Made by a program: the position numbers and the translations under genes. Below, one piece after another: positions 1 through 9,200 of a stretch of 64,000 nt of DNA. The stretch lies in the NCBI GenBank assembly GCA_020632715.1, contig JACKFA010000004.1:620001-684000 (forward strand), given 5' to 3'. The stretch comes from Deltaproteobacteria bacterium (lineage in GTDB: Bacteria > Myxococcota_A > UBA9042 > PHBI01). Every line of letters starts with the position of its first letter. Position 1 is the stretch's first letter. The notes beneath the pieces were generated by a model. The model saw only the letters and a program-made list of their open reading frames with translations, made no database searches and was not told the origin of the DNA.

Positions 1-1
1 G

Positions 2-2233
2 ACCCTGTACATCGCCAGGAGCATCACCGACGGGGCTCTGGGGCGCGTCCACTTCGCGATCGAGCGGCTCCGGCCCGGAGGGTCGTGGGAGACCGTCGGG
101 GACTCCCTCGGCGCGAGCGTCCTCGCCCTGTCTCCGGACGAGACGGCGCTCTACGCCGGCCACCCGACCCGTGGGATCGAGCTCCTGAGCGTCCCGGGCG
201 ACGCGCTCGGCTGCGCGCTCCCGACGGGTGAGGCGTGCACGGCGGACGACCAATGCGTCACAGGGCGCTGCCTCGGGCTCGGGTACCTTCGAGCCACCGA
301 GACGGGCATGGGACGCTGCGGCGAGTGCGACTATCGGGTCACACGCTGCGACGAGGGGGTCTCTCAGCGCTGCGAGCTGGATCTCCGCTGGCATTCGCTC
401 GAGGCCTGTTCGGCCGGTTGCGTCGAGCGCGCGGGCCGGCACGGGTGCGACGACCAGGACGGGGTGCCGGTGCTCGTGGACAACTGCCCCTTCGTCGCGA
501 ACCCGGACCAGGCCGACGCCGACCGGAACGGCGCCGGCGACGCGTGCGACGACGACGACGACGACGACGACGGGATCCCCGACCGCCACGACATCTGCCC
601 GCTCGACGCCGAGGACGACGTCGACCACGACAGGATCTGCGGCGAGCTCGACCGGTGTCCGCACGACCCGCTCTCGGAGCGCGACGACATCTTCATAAGC
701 GACGTCGAGCACATCACCGGGGCCGGGCGAACCCTCCACGGGATCGGGGTGGGCATCGCCGGCCTGAGCGAGCGGCTCTCGTCGAGCCGGACGAACCCGG
801 TCCGACCTGGCTCTCAGCACCTGCACACCCCGGCGACCAACGGCGCCGCGCCCCTCATCACGATCCCCTACTCCCTCAGCGCCGTCCGTCCGGCCCTGAC
901 CTTCTCGATGATGATCCGCGGCGGCACGCGCCCGAACCCGTGCCGCTTCTTGAGCAGCTTCGATGGCGAGGGGCTCGTCCTCGCCGACGAGCTCATCTTC
1001 GACCAGCACCAGGGGGAGCTGCGGTTCTACGTCGGGGGTGTGAAGGTGACCTCGACGGCGCCGGTCCCGCCGTCGAGCGGCTGGCAACAGGTGGGGTTCG
1101 TCTTCGACCGAGGGAGGGTGCGCTTCTATGTGGACGGGGCGCCCCTCGGCGCCGACCGCCGGGTCCCCGCCGTCCAGGTGCCGCCGCAGGCGCGCAAGCC
1201 TGTCCTGCTCGGCGACGCCGTCCCGGTGAACCCCAACCTCTTCCCCCACGACGCCGACATCGACGACATCGCGCTCTATGCGCGGGCGTTCGACGACGCG
1301 GAGATGCGGCGTCTCTACGAGGACGGGCTCCACGCCATCGTCGACGCGCAGCTCGACGACGACGGCGACGGGCTCGGCAAGAGGTGCGATCCGTGCCCCT
1401 TCGACCCGACGAACCCCGACCCCGACGGCGACGGGGTGTGCTCGATCGGAGCCGCGGCGTGCGACGCCGGCCAGGAGGAGGGCCTCGTGGCGATGTGGCC
1501 GTTCGATCTGTCGTCGTCGCTGCGAGACGTCGCGGGTGGCTTCGACGCCCTCGATCTGCACGGGGCGCGGCACCTCCCCGGCAGCCTCGACGTCGGCGCC
1601 GTGGACGGCTGGGCGCGGGCCGCGGGCTACGCGGGGCCGGCGCTCACGGAGAAGACGCTGGTCGTGTGGCTGCGGCTCGAGGACCTGAGCCCCGGGGGGA
1701 ACGACAAGCCGGGCGGCTCGGCGCTGACGGTCGGCGGGATCGAGGACGGCACCTACGACGGCGTGGTCTTCGCCGAGCACGCCGCGGGTTGGTGGGAGGC
1801 CGGCAGCGATGGCGGCACCCGCACGACGCCAGCCGACCCGGGCTTCCGCGAGACCGGCGTCGGCGAGCTCGTGCAGATGGCCATCGCCTACGCGCCGGAC
1901 GGGAGCGGCGGCGTCACGGTCACGCTCTGCCGGAACGGGCAGGTGATCGGGCAGTCGCTCGAGTCGCCCATCGCGACGTTCGCGCCCGGCGACGCGGAGG
2001 CGGTCTTCGGGGCGCGCCGCGTCGACGCGAACGGCGCGGCGCTGGGCGGGCTCGACGCGCTCATCGAGGAGGCGCGGATCTACGACCGCGCGCTGACGTG
2101 CGCCGAGGCCGCGGAGCTCGTCAGGTGCGGCCAGCCCGTCGCGGGCGACAACTGCCCCGACGTGGCGAACCCGAATCAGCGGGACACCGATGGCGACGGC
2201 GTCGGCGACGCGTGCGACCCGGACGCGCCCTAG
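2..2233 (+). CDS. Secreted multidomain TSP3/LamG protein, 5' end outside the window
   Basis: The reading frame is open from base 2, so this is the C-terminal 743 residues of a larger protein; the ATG at 308 is internal. In order one sees a short beta-rich segment, a Cys-rich stretch (bases 220-460), a thrombospondin type-3 calcium-binding array with DNCPF and an eight-Asp run (470-680), a LamG/concanavalin-like domain (850-1330), a DxDxDG linker (1350-1450), a second LamG domain (1480-2110) and a closing TSP3 repeat (DNCPDVANPNQ) just before the stop. TSP3 repeats bind Ca2+ and are typical of extracellular proteins of myxobacteria; LamG domains bind sugars or proteins. The product is inferred to be exported or surface-exposed. 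The exact function is unknown. Domain identification is strong; the missing N-terminus hides signal peptide and any catalytic part. Confidence 0.88.
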   Translation, partial: TLYIARSITDGALGRVHFAIERLRPGGSWETVGDSLGASVLALSPDETALYAGHPTRGIELLSVPGDALGCALPTGEACTADDQCVTGRCLGLGYLRATETGMGRCGECDYRVTRCDEGVSQRCELDLRWHSLEACSAGCVERAGRHGCDDQDGVPVLVDNCPFVANPDQADADRNGAGDACDDDDDDDDGIPDRHDICPLDAEDDVDHDRICGELDRCPHDPLSERDDIFISDVEHITGAGRTLHGIGVGIAGLSERLSSSRTNPVRPGSQHLHTPATNGAAPLITIPYSLSAVRPALTFSMMIRGGTRPNPCRFLSSFDGEGLVLADELIFDQHQGELRFYVGGVKVTSTAPVPPSSGWQQVGFVFDRGRVRFYVDGAPLGADRRVPAVQVPPQARKPVLLGDAVPVNPNLFPHDADIDDIALYARAFDDAEMRRLYEDGLHAIVDAQLDDDGDGLGKRCDPCPFDPTNPDPDGDGVCSIGAAACDAGQEEGLVAMWPFDLSSSLRDVAGGFDALDLHGARHLPGSLDVGAVDGWARAAGYAGPALTEKTLVVWLRLEDLSPGGNDKPGGSALTVGGIEDGTYDGVVFAEHAAGWWEAGSDGGTRTTPADPGFRETGVGELVQMAIAYAPDGSGGVTVTLCRNGQVIGQSLESPIATFAPGDAEAVFGARRVDANGAALGGLDALIEEARIYDRALTCAEAAELVRCGQPVAGDNCPDVANPNQRDTDGDGVGDACDPDAP

Positions 2234-2255
2234 TCGGTGGCGACGCGGCCATGAC

Positions 2256-2270
2256 GTGAACGTCATTCAC
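2256..2270. repeat. 15-bp palindrome, copy 1 (GTGAACGTCATTCAC)
   Basis: It lies 22 bp after the stop of the TSP3/LamG gene. The arms extend to a perfect 8-bp inverted repeat (GACGTGAA / TTCACGTC, 2253-2273) with a 5-nt centre. It is one of five copies in the window of the form GTGAAYGYCRTTCAC. A protein-binding site is inferred; no function is known to me. Confidence 0.7.
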
Positions 2271-2375
2271 GTCCAAGGAGCCCGTCACCGCCTCGCCGAT
2301 CCGGGGGCGCGCGGTTTCGCGACCGCCGCGCAGCGTCTATGCTCGCCCCCTCCCTCGACAGCACCAGGAGGAGCC

Positions 2376-3983
2376 ATGGGCCCGCGCCGGTCTGGCCTCG
2401 CACTCGCGTCCGCGCTCGCGCTCGCGTCCCTCTCCACGCCGCTCGCCTGCGGCGAGAAGACGCCGGCGCCGGCGCCGCGGCCCGCCGACGCCGAGTCCGG
2501 GATCCGCCTGCCGACCCCCCAGACCCCCGACGCCGGCGCCGCGACCGTCGCCGAGGCCGACACCGCGCCCGCGACGACCCCGCCACCCCCGGTCGAGCCC
2601 GACGCCACCTCCGCGACCGCCCCCCGCCCCGGCGCCGAGCCGGACAGCGACTGGCTCGTCTGGACGCCGCGCGGCGACGGCTGGGCGACGCGCTGGATCG
2701 CCGTCAGCGGCGGCGAGGCGCGCGTGGTGGCCGAGGTCGAGGCCCCGGTCGTGACGGACGGCCGCACGCTCTGGCGCCTCGAGCGCGCCGACGGGCGCAC
2801 CGACGTCCTCCCGTGCGGCTGCGACGACGGCGTGGCCGACGCCGGCGGCACCGAGTGCGCGGCGATCGGCGCGGTCGCGGCGCCCAACGTCGCCGCGGTG
2901 CCCCTCGGTGGCGGCGAGGCGCGCCTCCTGCGCGAGCCCGCCCCGCGCAAGGCGAGCCGCGAGCTCACGAGCGGCTTCGAGCTCCTCGGCGGCGTCGGCG
3001 CCACCCTCATCGCCCGCGAGAGCCTCGGCGGTGACCGCTGCGCCGCGTACAACGAGGACGAGCGCAGCCTCGAGGCGCTCGACCTCGGCATGGGCAAGCC
3101 GGCGACCGGGCTCGTCGAGGACCTCGGCTCGCGCCTCCCCGCGGCGATCCGCGACGCCGCCGCCGCCGCGCTGAAGGCGAAGCTCTCGGCCTGCGGCGAA
3201 GGGGACGGCGTGATGGACGAGAGCCGCCGCTTCCAGGTGCGGGCGGCGCGGCTCGCCCTCGACGCGGAGGGGGGCCCGAAGGTGGTCTGGACGTTCGGGA
3301 TCTGGACGGGCTGGACCTGCGACGCAGGCCGCGACGGCTTCATCGAGACCGAGGTCTCCTCGGGGCTCGTCCCCGGCGCCGAGCGCCTCGGGCTCCCGCA
3401 CGCCCCGTCGCCCGACGCCGCGGCGGCCCTGCGCCTCGTCGGCGAGGCCCGCACCGTCGGCTATGGGCGCCTCACGCTCACCGGCGCCGAGCGCGACGCC
3501 GCCCTCGCGGCCTTCGAGGCGATCGCGCCCGCGCCATGGCCGCCCCGCGTGGCGTCGATGAAGCCCTACACGGCGCCGTCCGCTCCCGACGGCCCCGCGC
3601 CGAGCGAGGAGGACCAGCGCGCCGCCCGCGCCGCGCTCGAGGACGGCCGCGCCTCCCTCCGCAAGGGCGATCCGGCGAGCGCCATCGAGGAGTTCTCGCG
3701 CGGCCTCGAGCGCGCCCCGAACGACGCGAAGCTGATCGCCGAGCGCGGCTACGCCTACCTCCTCGCGGACCGCCTCGACGAGGCCGACGCCGACATGCGG
3801 CGCGCCCTCCCACTCGAGCCCTCCCCCGACGCGCAGGCGGCCATCTGGTACAACCGCGGGCAGGTCGCCGAGAAGCGCGGCCAGCGCGACGCCGCGCTCG
3901 ACGCCTACGAGAAGTCGCTCGCGCTGCGGCCCCACCCGAAGGTCGAGGCCGCCCGCGACCGCGTGCGCGCCGCCGCGCCCTGA
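2376..3983 (+). CDS. Exported TPR protein, probable lipoprotein
   Basis: 535 residues. The start ATG is preceded by AGGAGG at a good distance, which decides it over longer in-frame options. The N-terminus is a signal peptide rich in Ala/Leu ending in LACG (Cys at about 25); the -3 residue is Pro, so the lipobox is not canonical. A Pro/Ala-rich low-complexity linker (residues 28-85) follows, then a central region of unknown fold with several Cys, and at the C-terminus three tetratricopeptide repeats (roughly residues 415-535, e.g. ASLRKGDPASAIEEFSRGL). TPRs mediate protein contacts. It stands convergent with the gene at 3993, with only 9 bp between stops. Function unknown. Confidence 0.85.
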   Translation: MGPRRSGLALASALALASLSTPLACGEKTPAPAPRPADAESGIRLPTPQTPDAGAATVAEADTAPATTPPPPVEPDATSATAPRPGAEPDSDWLVWTPRGDGWATRWIAVSGGEARVVAEVEAPVVTDGRTLWRLERADGRTDVLPCGCDDGVADAGGTECAAIGAVAAPNVAAVPLGGGEARLLREPAPRKASRELTSGFELLGGVGATLIARESLGGDRCAAYNEDERSLEALDLGMGKPATGLVEDLGSRLPAAIRDAAAAALKAKLSACGEGDGVMDESRRFQVRAARLALDAEGGPKVVWTFGIWTGWTCDAGRDGFIETEVSSGLVPGAERLGLPHAPSPDAAAALRLVGEARTVGYGRLTLTGAERDAALAAFEAIAPAPWPPRVASMKPYTAPSAPDGPAPSEEDQRAARAALEDGRASLRKGDPASAIEEFSRGLERAPNDAKLIAERGYAYLLADRLDEADADMRRALPLEPSPDAQAAIWYNRGQVAEKRGQRDAALDAYEKSLALRPHPKVEAARDRVRAAAP

Positions 3984-3992
3984 CGCGCGGGG

Positions 3993-4898
3993 CTACTGCA
4001 GCGGCGAGCCCGGGCTCTGGTAGTCCGGCTTGTGCGGCGGCGTCGTGTACCAGTCCTTCGGCAGCGGTGGGCTGTCGTACGCGGCGGTGCTGCTCGTCGA
4101 CGACGCCCGGACCGGCAGGATGTCGTAGGTGCCGCCGCCGCCGCTGCGGCCGCTCACGAGCTCGATGCTGCGCAGGGTCGGCGGGTGCGACTGACGGATG
4201 GTCTGGACGACGTCGTAGCGCAGGCCCGCGCGGGGCGCGGCCGCGGGCTGCACGGCGGGCGCCTTCGGTGGCAGCGGGAGGCGATCGTAGACGCGCGGCT
4301 TCAGCTCGGGGGGCTTCAGCTCCTTCATGCGCGCGAAGCTGAGCTCGCGGCTCCCGCGCTTCGTCCCGACGAGCGGCCCGAACTGCCGCTCCGCCGCGCG
4401 CCACGTCTCGAGCGCCTTGTTCCAACGCGCCGCGTCCCGCTTGAGCGCGTCGCGGTACAGCGCCCGCACGGCGCGCGGGCTCGACCCCATGCGGATCGCG
4501 ATGTCCGCGCGCACGGCGGCCTTGTTCTGCGCCTTCGCCCAGCGCGCCGCGGGCGCGAAGAGCTTCGCGTACGCCTGCTCGCGCTGGAGCACCGCGCGCT
4601 GGCGCGCCATCTTGTCCTTCCGGAGCGCGGTCATCGCCGACCGATACTCCTTCCGGGTCATGAGGCCGGCCTTGCGCTCCATCTTGAGCTCCTTCTTGAC
4701 CGCCTTCGCCTGCTTCGAGATCTGGCGCTGCTTCTTCCAGATCTTCGCCGCGCTCAAGGGCTTGCCGACCGGGTTCAGCTTCACGGCCGGCGGCGGCGCC
4801 GCGATCCCGGCCGGCGCGACCGCCACGGCGGCGAGCCCGACGGCCACGAGCAAGGCGCCCAGCGCGCGGGCGCGACGCGGAAATGAACGGTGATTCAT
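3993..4898 (-). CDS. Exported basic helical protein of unknown function
   Basis: 301 residues with an AGGAG ribosome site just before the ATG. A basic n-region (NHRSFPRRAR) and a hydrophobic Ala/Val/Leu stretch (residues 11-34) ending near AAPPP form a signal peptide. Residues 48-170 are rich in Lys, Arg, Ala and Gln and are predicted helical, perhaps coiled coil; the tail (190-301) is Pro/Ser-rich and probably unstructured, with a Gly-Gly-Gly-Gly run. No family recognised. It is the gene after the MACPF/hemopexin pair on the same strand (28-bp gap to 4927), so it may be part of the same transcript, which is an inference. Confidence 0.8.
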   Translation of the reverse strand: MNHRSFPRRARALGALLVAVGLAAVAVAPAGIAAPPPAVKLNPVGKPLSAAKIWKKQRQISKQAKAVKKELKMERKAGLMTRKEYRSAMTALRKDKMARQRAVLQREQAYAKLFAPAARWAKAQNKAAVRADIAIRMGSSPRAVRALYRDALKRDAARWNKALETWRAAERQFGPLVGTKRGSRELSFARMKELKPPELKPRVYDRLPLPPKAPAVQPAAAPRAGLRYDVVQTIRQSHPPTLRSIELVSGRSGGGGTYDILPVRASSTSSTAAYDSPPLPKDWYTTPPHKPDYQSPGSPLQ

Positions 4899-4926
4899 CG
4901 TTTGGCTCCTCGTGCTTCGCGGCGGG

Positions 4927-6252
4927 TCAGGGGGCGAGCGGCGAGTCGGTGCCGCCGGCCGGCGCGGCGCCCGCGCCCTTGAACGGGGCGCGCGCGGTCA
5001 GCGTCCCGGCCTGGAGGTCGGCGAGGTGGTAGCCGTCGCCGGAGAAGAGCGCGATCCCGCCGTCGAGCAGCGCCATCGCGGCGTCGACGCGCGGGCGCGG
5101 CCACCCGAGCGACGCGAGCGCGAACGGCCCCGAGAACGACGGCGCCGCGGCCGGCGCCTCCGGGTCGAGCACGGTCAGGACGCCGTATTCGGCGCCCCGG
5201 AAGACGAGCCAGAGCCCCGGCGCCGCGAGCGCCACCGCGTCCACCGAGGTCCACGCCTCCGGGAGCCCGAGCCCCGAGAGCGGCGTCGTGCCGACGACCT
5301 CGCCCGCGGCGACGTCCCAGAGCAGCGCCTGGTCGCCGGCGAAGAGCATCACGGCGTCGTCGCTCCAGCGCACGGCCGCGTCGAGCGCCACGCCGAGCTC
5401 GAACGGCGCGAGCCCCTCGGCGGCCCACGGCGAGTAGAGGAGCGCCTGCGTGCCGCGCGCGAGCAGGAAGCGCCCCTCGGGCAGGCTCGCGGCGGCGTCG
5501 ACGCCGCTCGAGAACGGCGCCGGGAGCCCGCTGAAGTCGGGCATGAGCGCCTTCGTGCCGACGGGCGAGGCGACGTAGGTCTCGGCGTCGAGGTCGAGCT
5601 CGACGATCATGTCCACGCCGAGCACGGTGATGCGCCCGTCGAAGGTGCCGAAGGCGGCGGTCACGCCGGCCGCGGGCCACGCCTCGCGCGGGCCGAACTC
5701 GGTGAGCGGGTAGGGGCCGCTCACGAGGCCGCTGTCCTCGTCGTAGACGACGGCCTCGTCGCCGCGGATGAGGAACCAGCCGTCGGCGTCGCGCGCGGCG
5801 GCGGCGTCGACGAAGTCCCAGCCGGGCGGCAGGTCGAGGTCGTCGAACGAGACGGTGTCGACGATCTCCATCGTGTTCATGTCGAGGTTCTGCCCGCTGT
5901 CGCCGACGAAGAGCAGCGCGTGATCGCCGTCCCAGCGCATCGCCGCGTCGGGCGCGACCGGGAGCTTCACCGAGCCGAGGATCGCGTTCGCCTCGAGGTC
6001 GTAGCGATACCCCTGGTCGCCCGCGATGAGCAGCACCGTGCCGTCGGCGAAGGTGACCGCCGCGGTGAGGCTCTCGAGCAGCGTCTCGAAGGCGAGCGCG
6101 CCGTCGTCGCCCGTCGCGACCGGCGTCGGCGGCGTCTCGCCCGGGGTCGGCTCCTCGGACTTCCCGCAGCCCGGCGCGCCGCCGAGGGCGAGCGCGAGGG
6201 CGGCGAGGAGCCACGCCGCGCCAGCGCGGGTTCGTATGGATCGCGTCATCAT
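4927..6252 (-). CDS. Lipoprotein built of eight hemopexin-like repeats
   Basis: 441 residues. The ATG overlaps the TGA of the MACPF gene upstream (ATGA, 6249-6252) and a GGAGGTGAG ribosome site sits in that gene's last codons, so translation is coupled. A signal peptide ends at GAPGC (Cys29), a plausible lipobox. The rest is about eight copies of a unit of 45-50 residues with the pattern DAA, then about seven residues, then G-x-x-x-L-F-x-G-D and an Asp near the end (examples: DAAMRWDGDHALLFVGD, DAAMALLDGGIALFSGD). This is the hemopexin repeat pattern, whose four copies form a four-bladed propeller; eight copies would make two. Several repeats clearly resemble the N-terminal repeats of the neighbouring MACPF protein. 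A binding role, for haem, glycans or the partner, is inferred only. Confidence 0.85.
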   Translation of the reverse strand: MMTRSIRTRAGAAWLLAALALALGGAPGCGKSEEPTPGETPPTPVATGDDGALAFETLLESLTAAVTFADGTVLLIAGDQGYRYDLEANAILGSVKLPVAPDAAMRWDGDHALLFVGDSGQNLDMNTMEIVDTVSFDDLDLPPGWDFVDAAAARDADGWFLIRGDEAVVYDEDSGLVSGPYPLTEFGPREAWPAAGVTAAFGTFDGRITVLGVDMIVELDLDAETYVASPVGTKALMPDFSGLPAPFSSGVDAAASLPEGRFLLARGTQALLYSPWAAEGLAPFELGVALDAAVRWSDDAVMLFAGDQALLWDVAAGEVVGTTPLSGLGLPEAWTSVDAVALAAPGLWLVFRGAEYGVLTVLDPEAPAAAPSFSGPFALASLGWPRPRVDAAMALLDGGIALFSGDGYHLADLQAGTLTARAPFKGAGAAPAGGTDSPLAP

Positions 6253-9200
6253 CTCACCTCCGGATAGCGGATGCCGAGGACGTACGTGCGGAAGCGGGCC
6301 CAGCCCGGATCGCGGTTGCTGTGGGTCGTCGAGCGCCAGCAGGGCCCACCGCCGCCGTTGTCGCAGCCCTCGTCGGGGAACGTGCTCGTCAGGAACTCGC
6401 TCGGGGCGCCGCCCGAGCCCGGGAGCCCGGAGCCGCCACCGCCGGTCATCGTGAAGCCGTTGAGGCTCCCCCACACGTCGAGGGCGGTCCCCTTGTAGTC
6501 TTCCCTGCCGGGCCAGAGGGAGCTCGTCGGGAGCGGCAGGTTCGGGTCCTTCGGGCGGATCCCGATGGCGTAGACCACGAGCGACGCGGCGCCGCCGCCG
6601 AGGTGCTCGGCCGAGCGCGCGCCCCACTGGAAGCCGTTCACGGGCCACGTCGCGTAGAGGAGGTTCCCGGCGCCGGTCCACTTCACGTAGGCGCCGCCGC
6701 CGGTCATGACGTACTCGCGCGGGACGTTCACGAAGCCCTCGCAGCGCGCGGCGAGGTCGTAGGTCTTCTCGAAGATCCTCACCTCCCACGTGTCGTTCGG
6801 GTCGTAGAGGGCGAGGGCGTAGGCGGTGACCGTGGCGTTGGGATCGGGGTCGTAGTGGTCCTTCGCGCGCGCCTCCCAGGTCGTCGTGTTCACGGGGTAG
6901 GAGGCGGTCAGGAAGGTCCTGTTCAGGCTCGAGTTCGCCTTGGCCCCGCCGCCGACGATCTTGTAGCCGGACGGCACGTGGACGAGCGCCGTGGGGTGCC
7001 CGGCCGGCTGCCCGACCTCGAGGAAGCGCTCTACCTTGATGGAGGTGCGCATCCACTCCTTCAGGCGCTTCTCGTTCGCGGCGGCGGCGAGGAGCCGGTC
7101 CCTCTCGGCGCGCTCCCTCTCGAGCCGCTCGTACTCGGCGTCGTACTGGGCCCGCAGCTGGGCGCCGCTCACCGACGGCAGGAACGCGAAGCGGCTCTTC
7201 TTCGGCGGGACGCCGCTCAGGACCTCGGTCTGCAGGTAGCGCACGAGCCGCTCGCGCAGGACCTGCGTGACGGCCGGGTCGTCGAAGAAGGGCGGGACGA
7301 GCAGCGCGTCGATCTGCCGCAGGTCGGCGAAGATCGGGACGACCGCGGTGTCGTCGGCCGTCCAGCTCTCCGCGGTGGCGCCGCCGCGCCCGCCGACCGT
7401 GTGCCACGAGAGCTTCTCGCTGATCTCGCGGCGCAGGTTTGCCTCCTGCTTCTCGAAGGACTCCTGCTGGTCGAAGCCGAGGTTCACCTGGATGGCCTCC
7501 GACGCGCCGATGCCGAAGGGCTCGCCGGAGAACGTGGTCGTCGAGCTGATGTCGACGCCCTGCCCCGACCCCTCGTCGAGCGCCTTGAAGAGGCGCGTGG
7601 AGGACTCGTCGAGCTCGAGCCAGGCGGTCAGGCGCCCGCCGTAGCCGATGGCGTTCGCGTAGTGGGTGCCGAAGCGGTCGACGAGCTGCTCGAGGTGCTC
7701 GTGGCAGGTGGCGTCGGCGGCGCGGCAGGCGACGGCGGCGCGCTCGACGGCGTCGCGGAACGCGGCGCTCAGCACGGCGCGGCCGGGGTCGAGGTAGATC
7801 TCGTAGCTGTAGCAGGTGGACTCGGTCGTCGTGACGCTGTGCCGCTTCGTCTCGACGCGCTGCGTCGTGTTCTTCACGGAGTCGTTGACCATGTAGACGG
7901 CCTTCACGGAGAGGCTGCTCATCATGGTCTCCTGCAGCTCCGCCTCGGACTCGACCGTGTGCGTCTCGCGGAGCCCGGTGCAGCTGATGTCGCGCTCGTT
8001 GATGCCGAGGCCCCACGGCAGGTTGAGCCCGTTCTCGGCGGGTCGCCACGCGTACTTGCGCGCCTCCTCGCTCATCGACTGCGTGTCCATGGCGAAGACG
8101 AAGCCGTTGGCGCCGGTGTCGAGGAGCTTCGCCGGGTTCAGGCGGCGGAGGTCGAAGCCGCGCGAGGCGACGGAGAGGTTCGCGGGGCCGCCCTGGGCGC
8201 CCCAGTTGGAGCTGAAGCCCTCCTTCGCGTCGGGGGCGCCTGGGCGCACGAGGACGACGGCGCCGTCGAGCTCGAGGCGGTCTCCGCGGAGGGTGAGCGA
8301 GCCGCCGCCGCCGACCTCGTCGAAGCGATCCGGGCCGGCGCGGCGAAAGCGGCGCTCGGGCGCGGGGTCGTCCGCGCCGAGGACGCCCTTCCACATGACG
8401 AGGGTGCCGCCGTCGCCCTCCCAGCGGAAGGCGTAGTGCGGGCGCGGGACGAGGCGGGCCTCGGTGTCCGCCCCCGGGGCCTTGTCCTGCGGGCGGGTGT
8501 CGTCGCCGAGGCGGACCCAGGCGCCGCCGGTGGGATCGGCCTCCCGGACGCGGAGGACGGCGGCCCCGCCGTCGTCGGTGGCGAGGTAGGCCCGGAGGTC
8601 GGCGCCGAGCGGCGAGGCGAGCACGTCGGCGAGGGGCGCCGCGCGGAGGCGCTCGATGGCGGCGGGGTCGACGGCGCCGGCCCAGACGCGGAGCCCGCCG
8701 ATCCAGCCGACGAAGGGCTGGAGCCCGTTCGAGTTGGCGCCGACGGCGACCGGCACGCGCGTGACGTCGCCGAAGCCGAAGGGGAGGGTGGCCACGGCGC
8801 TGCCGTCTGCCCAGACGACGGTGCCGCGCGGGGCGATCTCGAGGACGAAGTGGACCTCGCGCCCGGGCGCGAGCGGCGGCGTGAGGGGGGTCGTGTCCTG
8901 GCCGGCGTCGCTGTCGACGAAGAGGGAGGACATGTCGCAGCTGAAGGCGACGCGGTAGCGCGCGCGGCCCTCGGAGCCGTTGGCGTAGACGAAGCGGAGC
9001 GCGGCGTCGTCGCGGCCGCAGTCGCGCGGGTCCCAGTCGGGGCGGACCCAGAAGGAGAGGGCGCCGACGGAGGCGCGGAGGCGCTCCTGGCCGTCGGGGT
9101 CGACGAGCGGGCGGGCGCCGACGCCGGCGGCCATGTGGAGGGAGGGGACGGTCCACGACGGGGGCGAGGCCTCGGTCTTAGGCGGCGTGGGCGGCGTGGG

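Noticed and set aside
541..576. GAC trinucleotide run in the TSP3/LamG gene as a slippage-prone repeat
   Set aside because: It codes for Asp in a TSP3 calcium-binding repeat and is mixed with GAT/GGG codons; simple protein low complexity explains it.
235..2259. Long Arg-rich frame over the first gene (674 residues)
   Set aside because: It is the +1 shadow of the TSP3/LamG gene; GC-rich codons remove stops. The real frame has coherent domains.
6253..9156. Extension of the 4927-6252 frame upstream to 9156 as one 1409-residue protein
   Set aside because: Before the ATG at 6252 the frame is an Arg/Pro-rich shadow of the MACPF gene; the lipoprotein signal starts at 6252.
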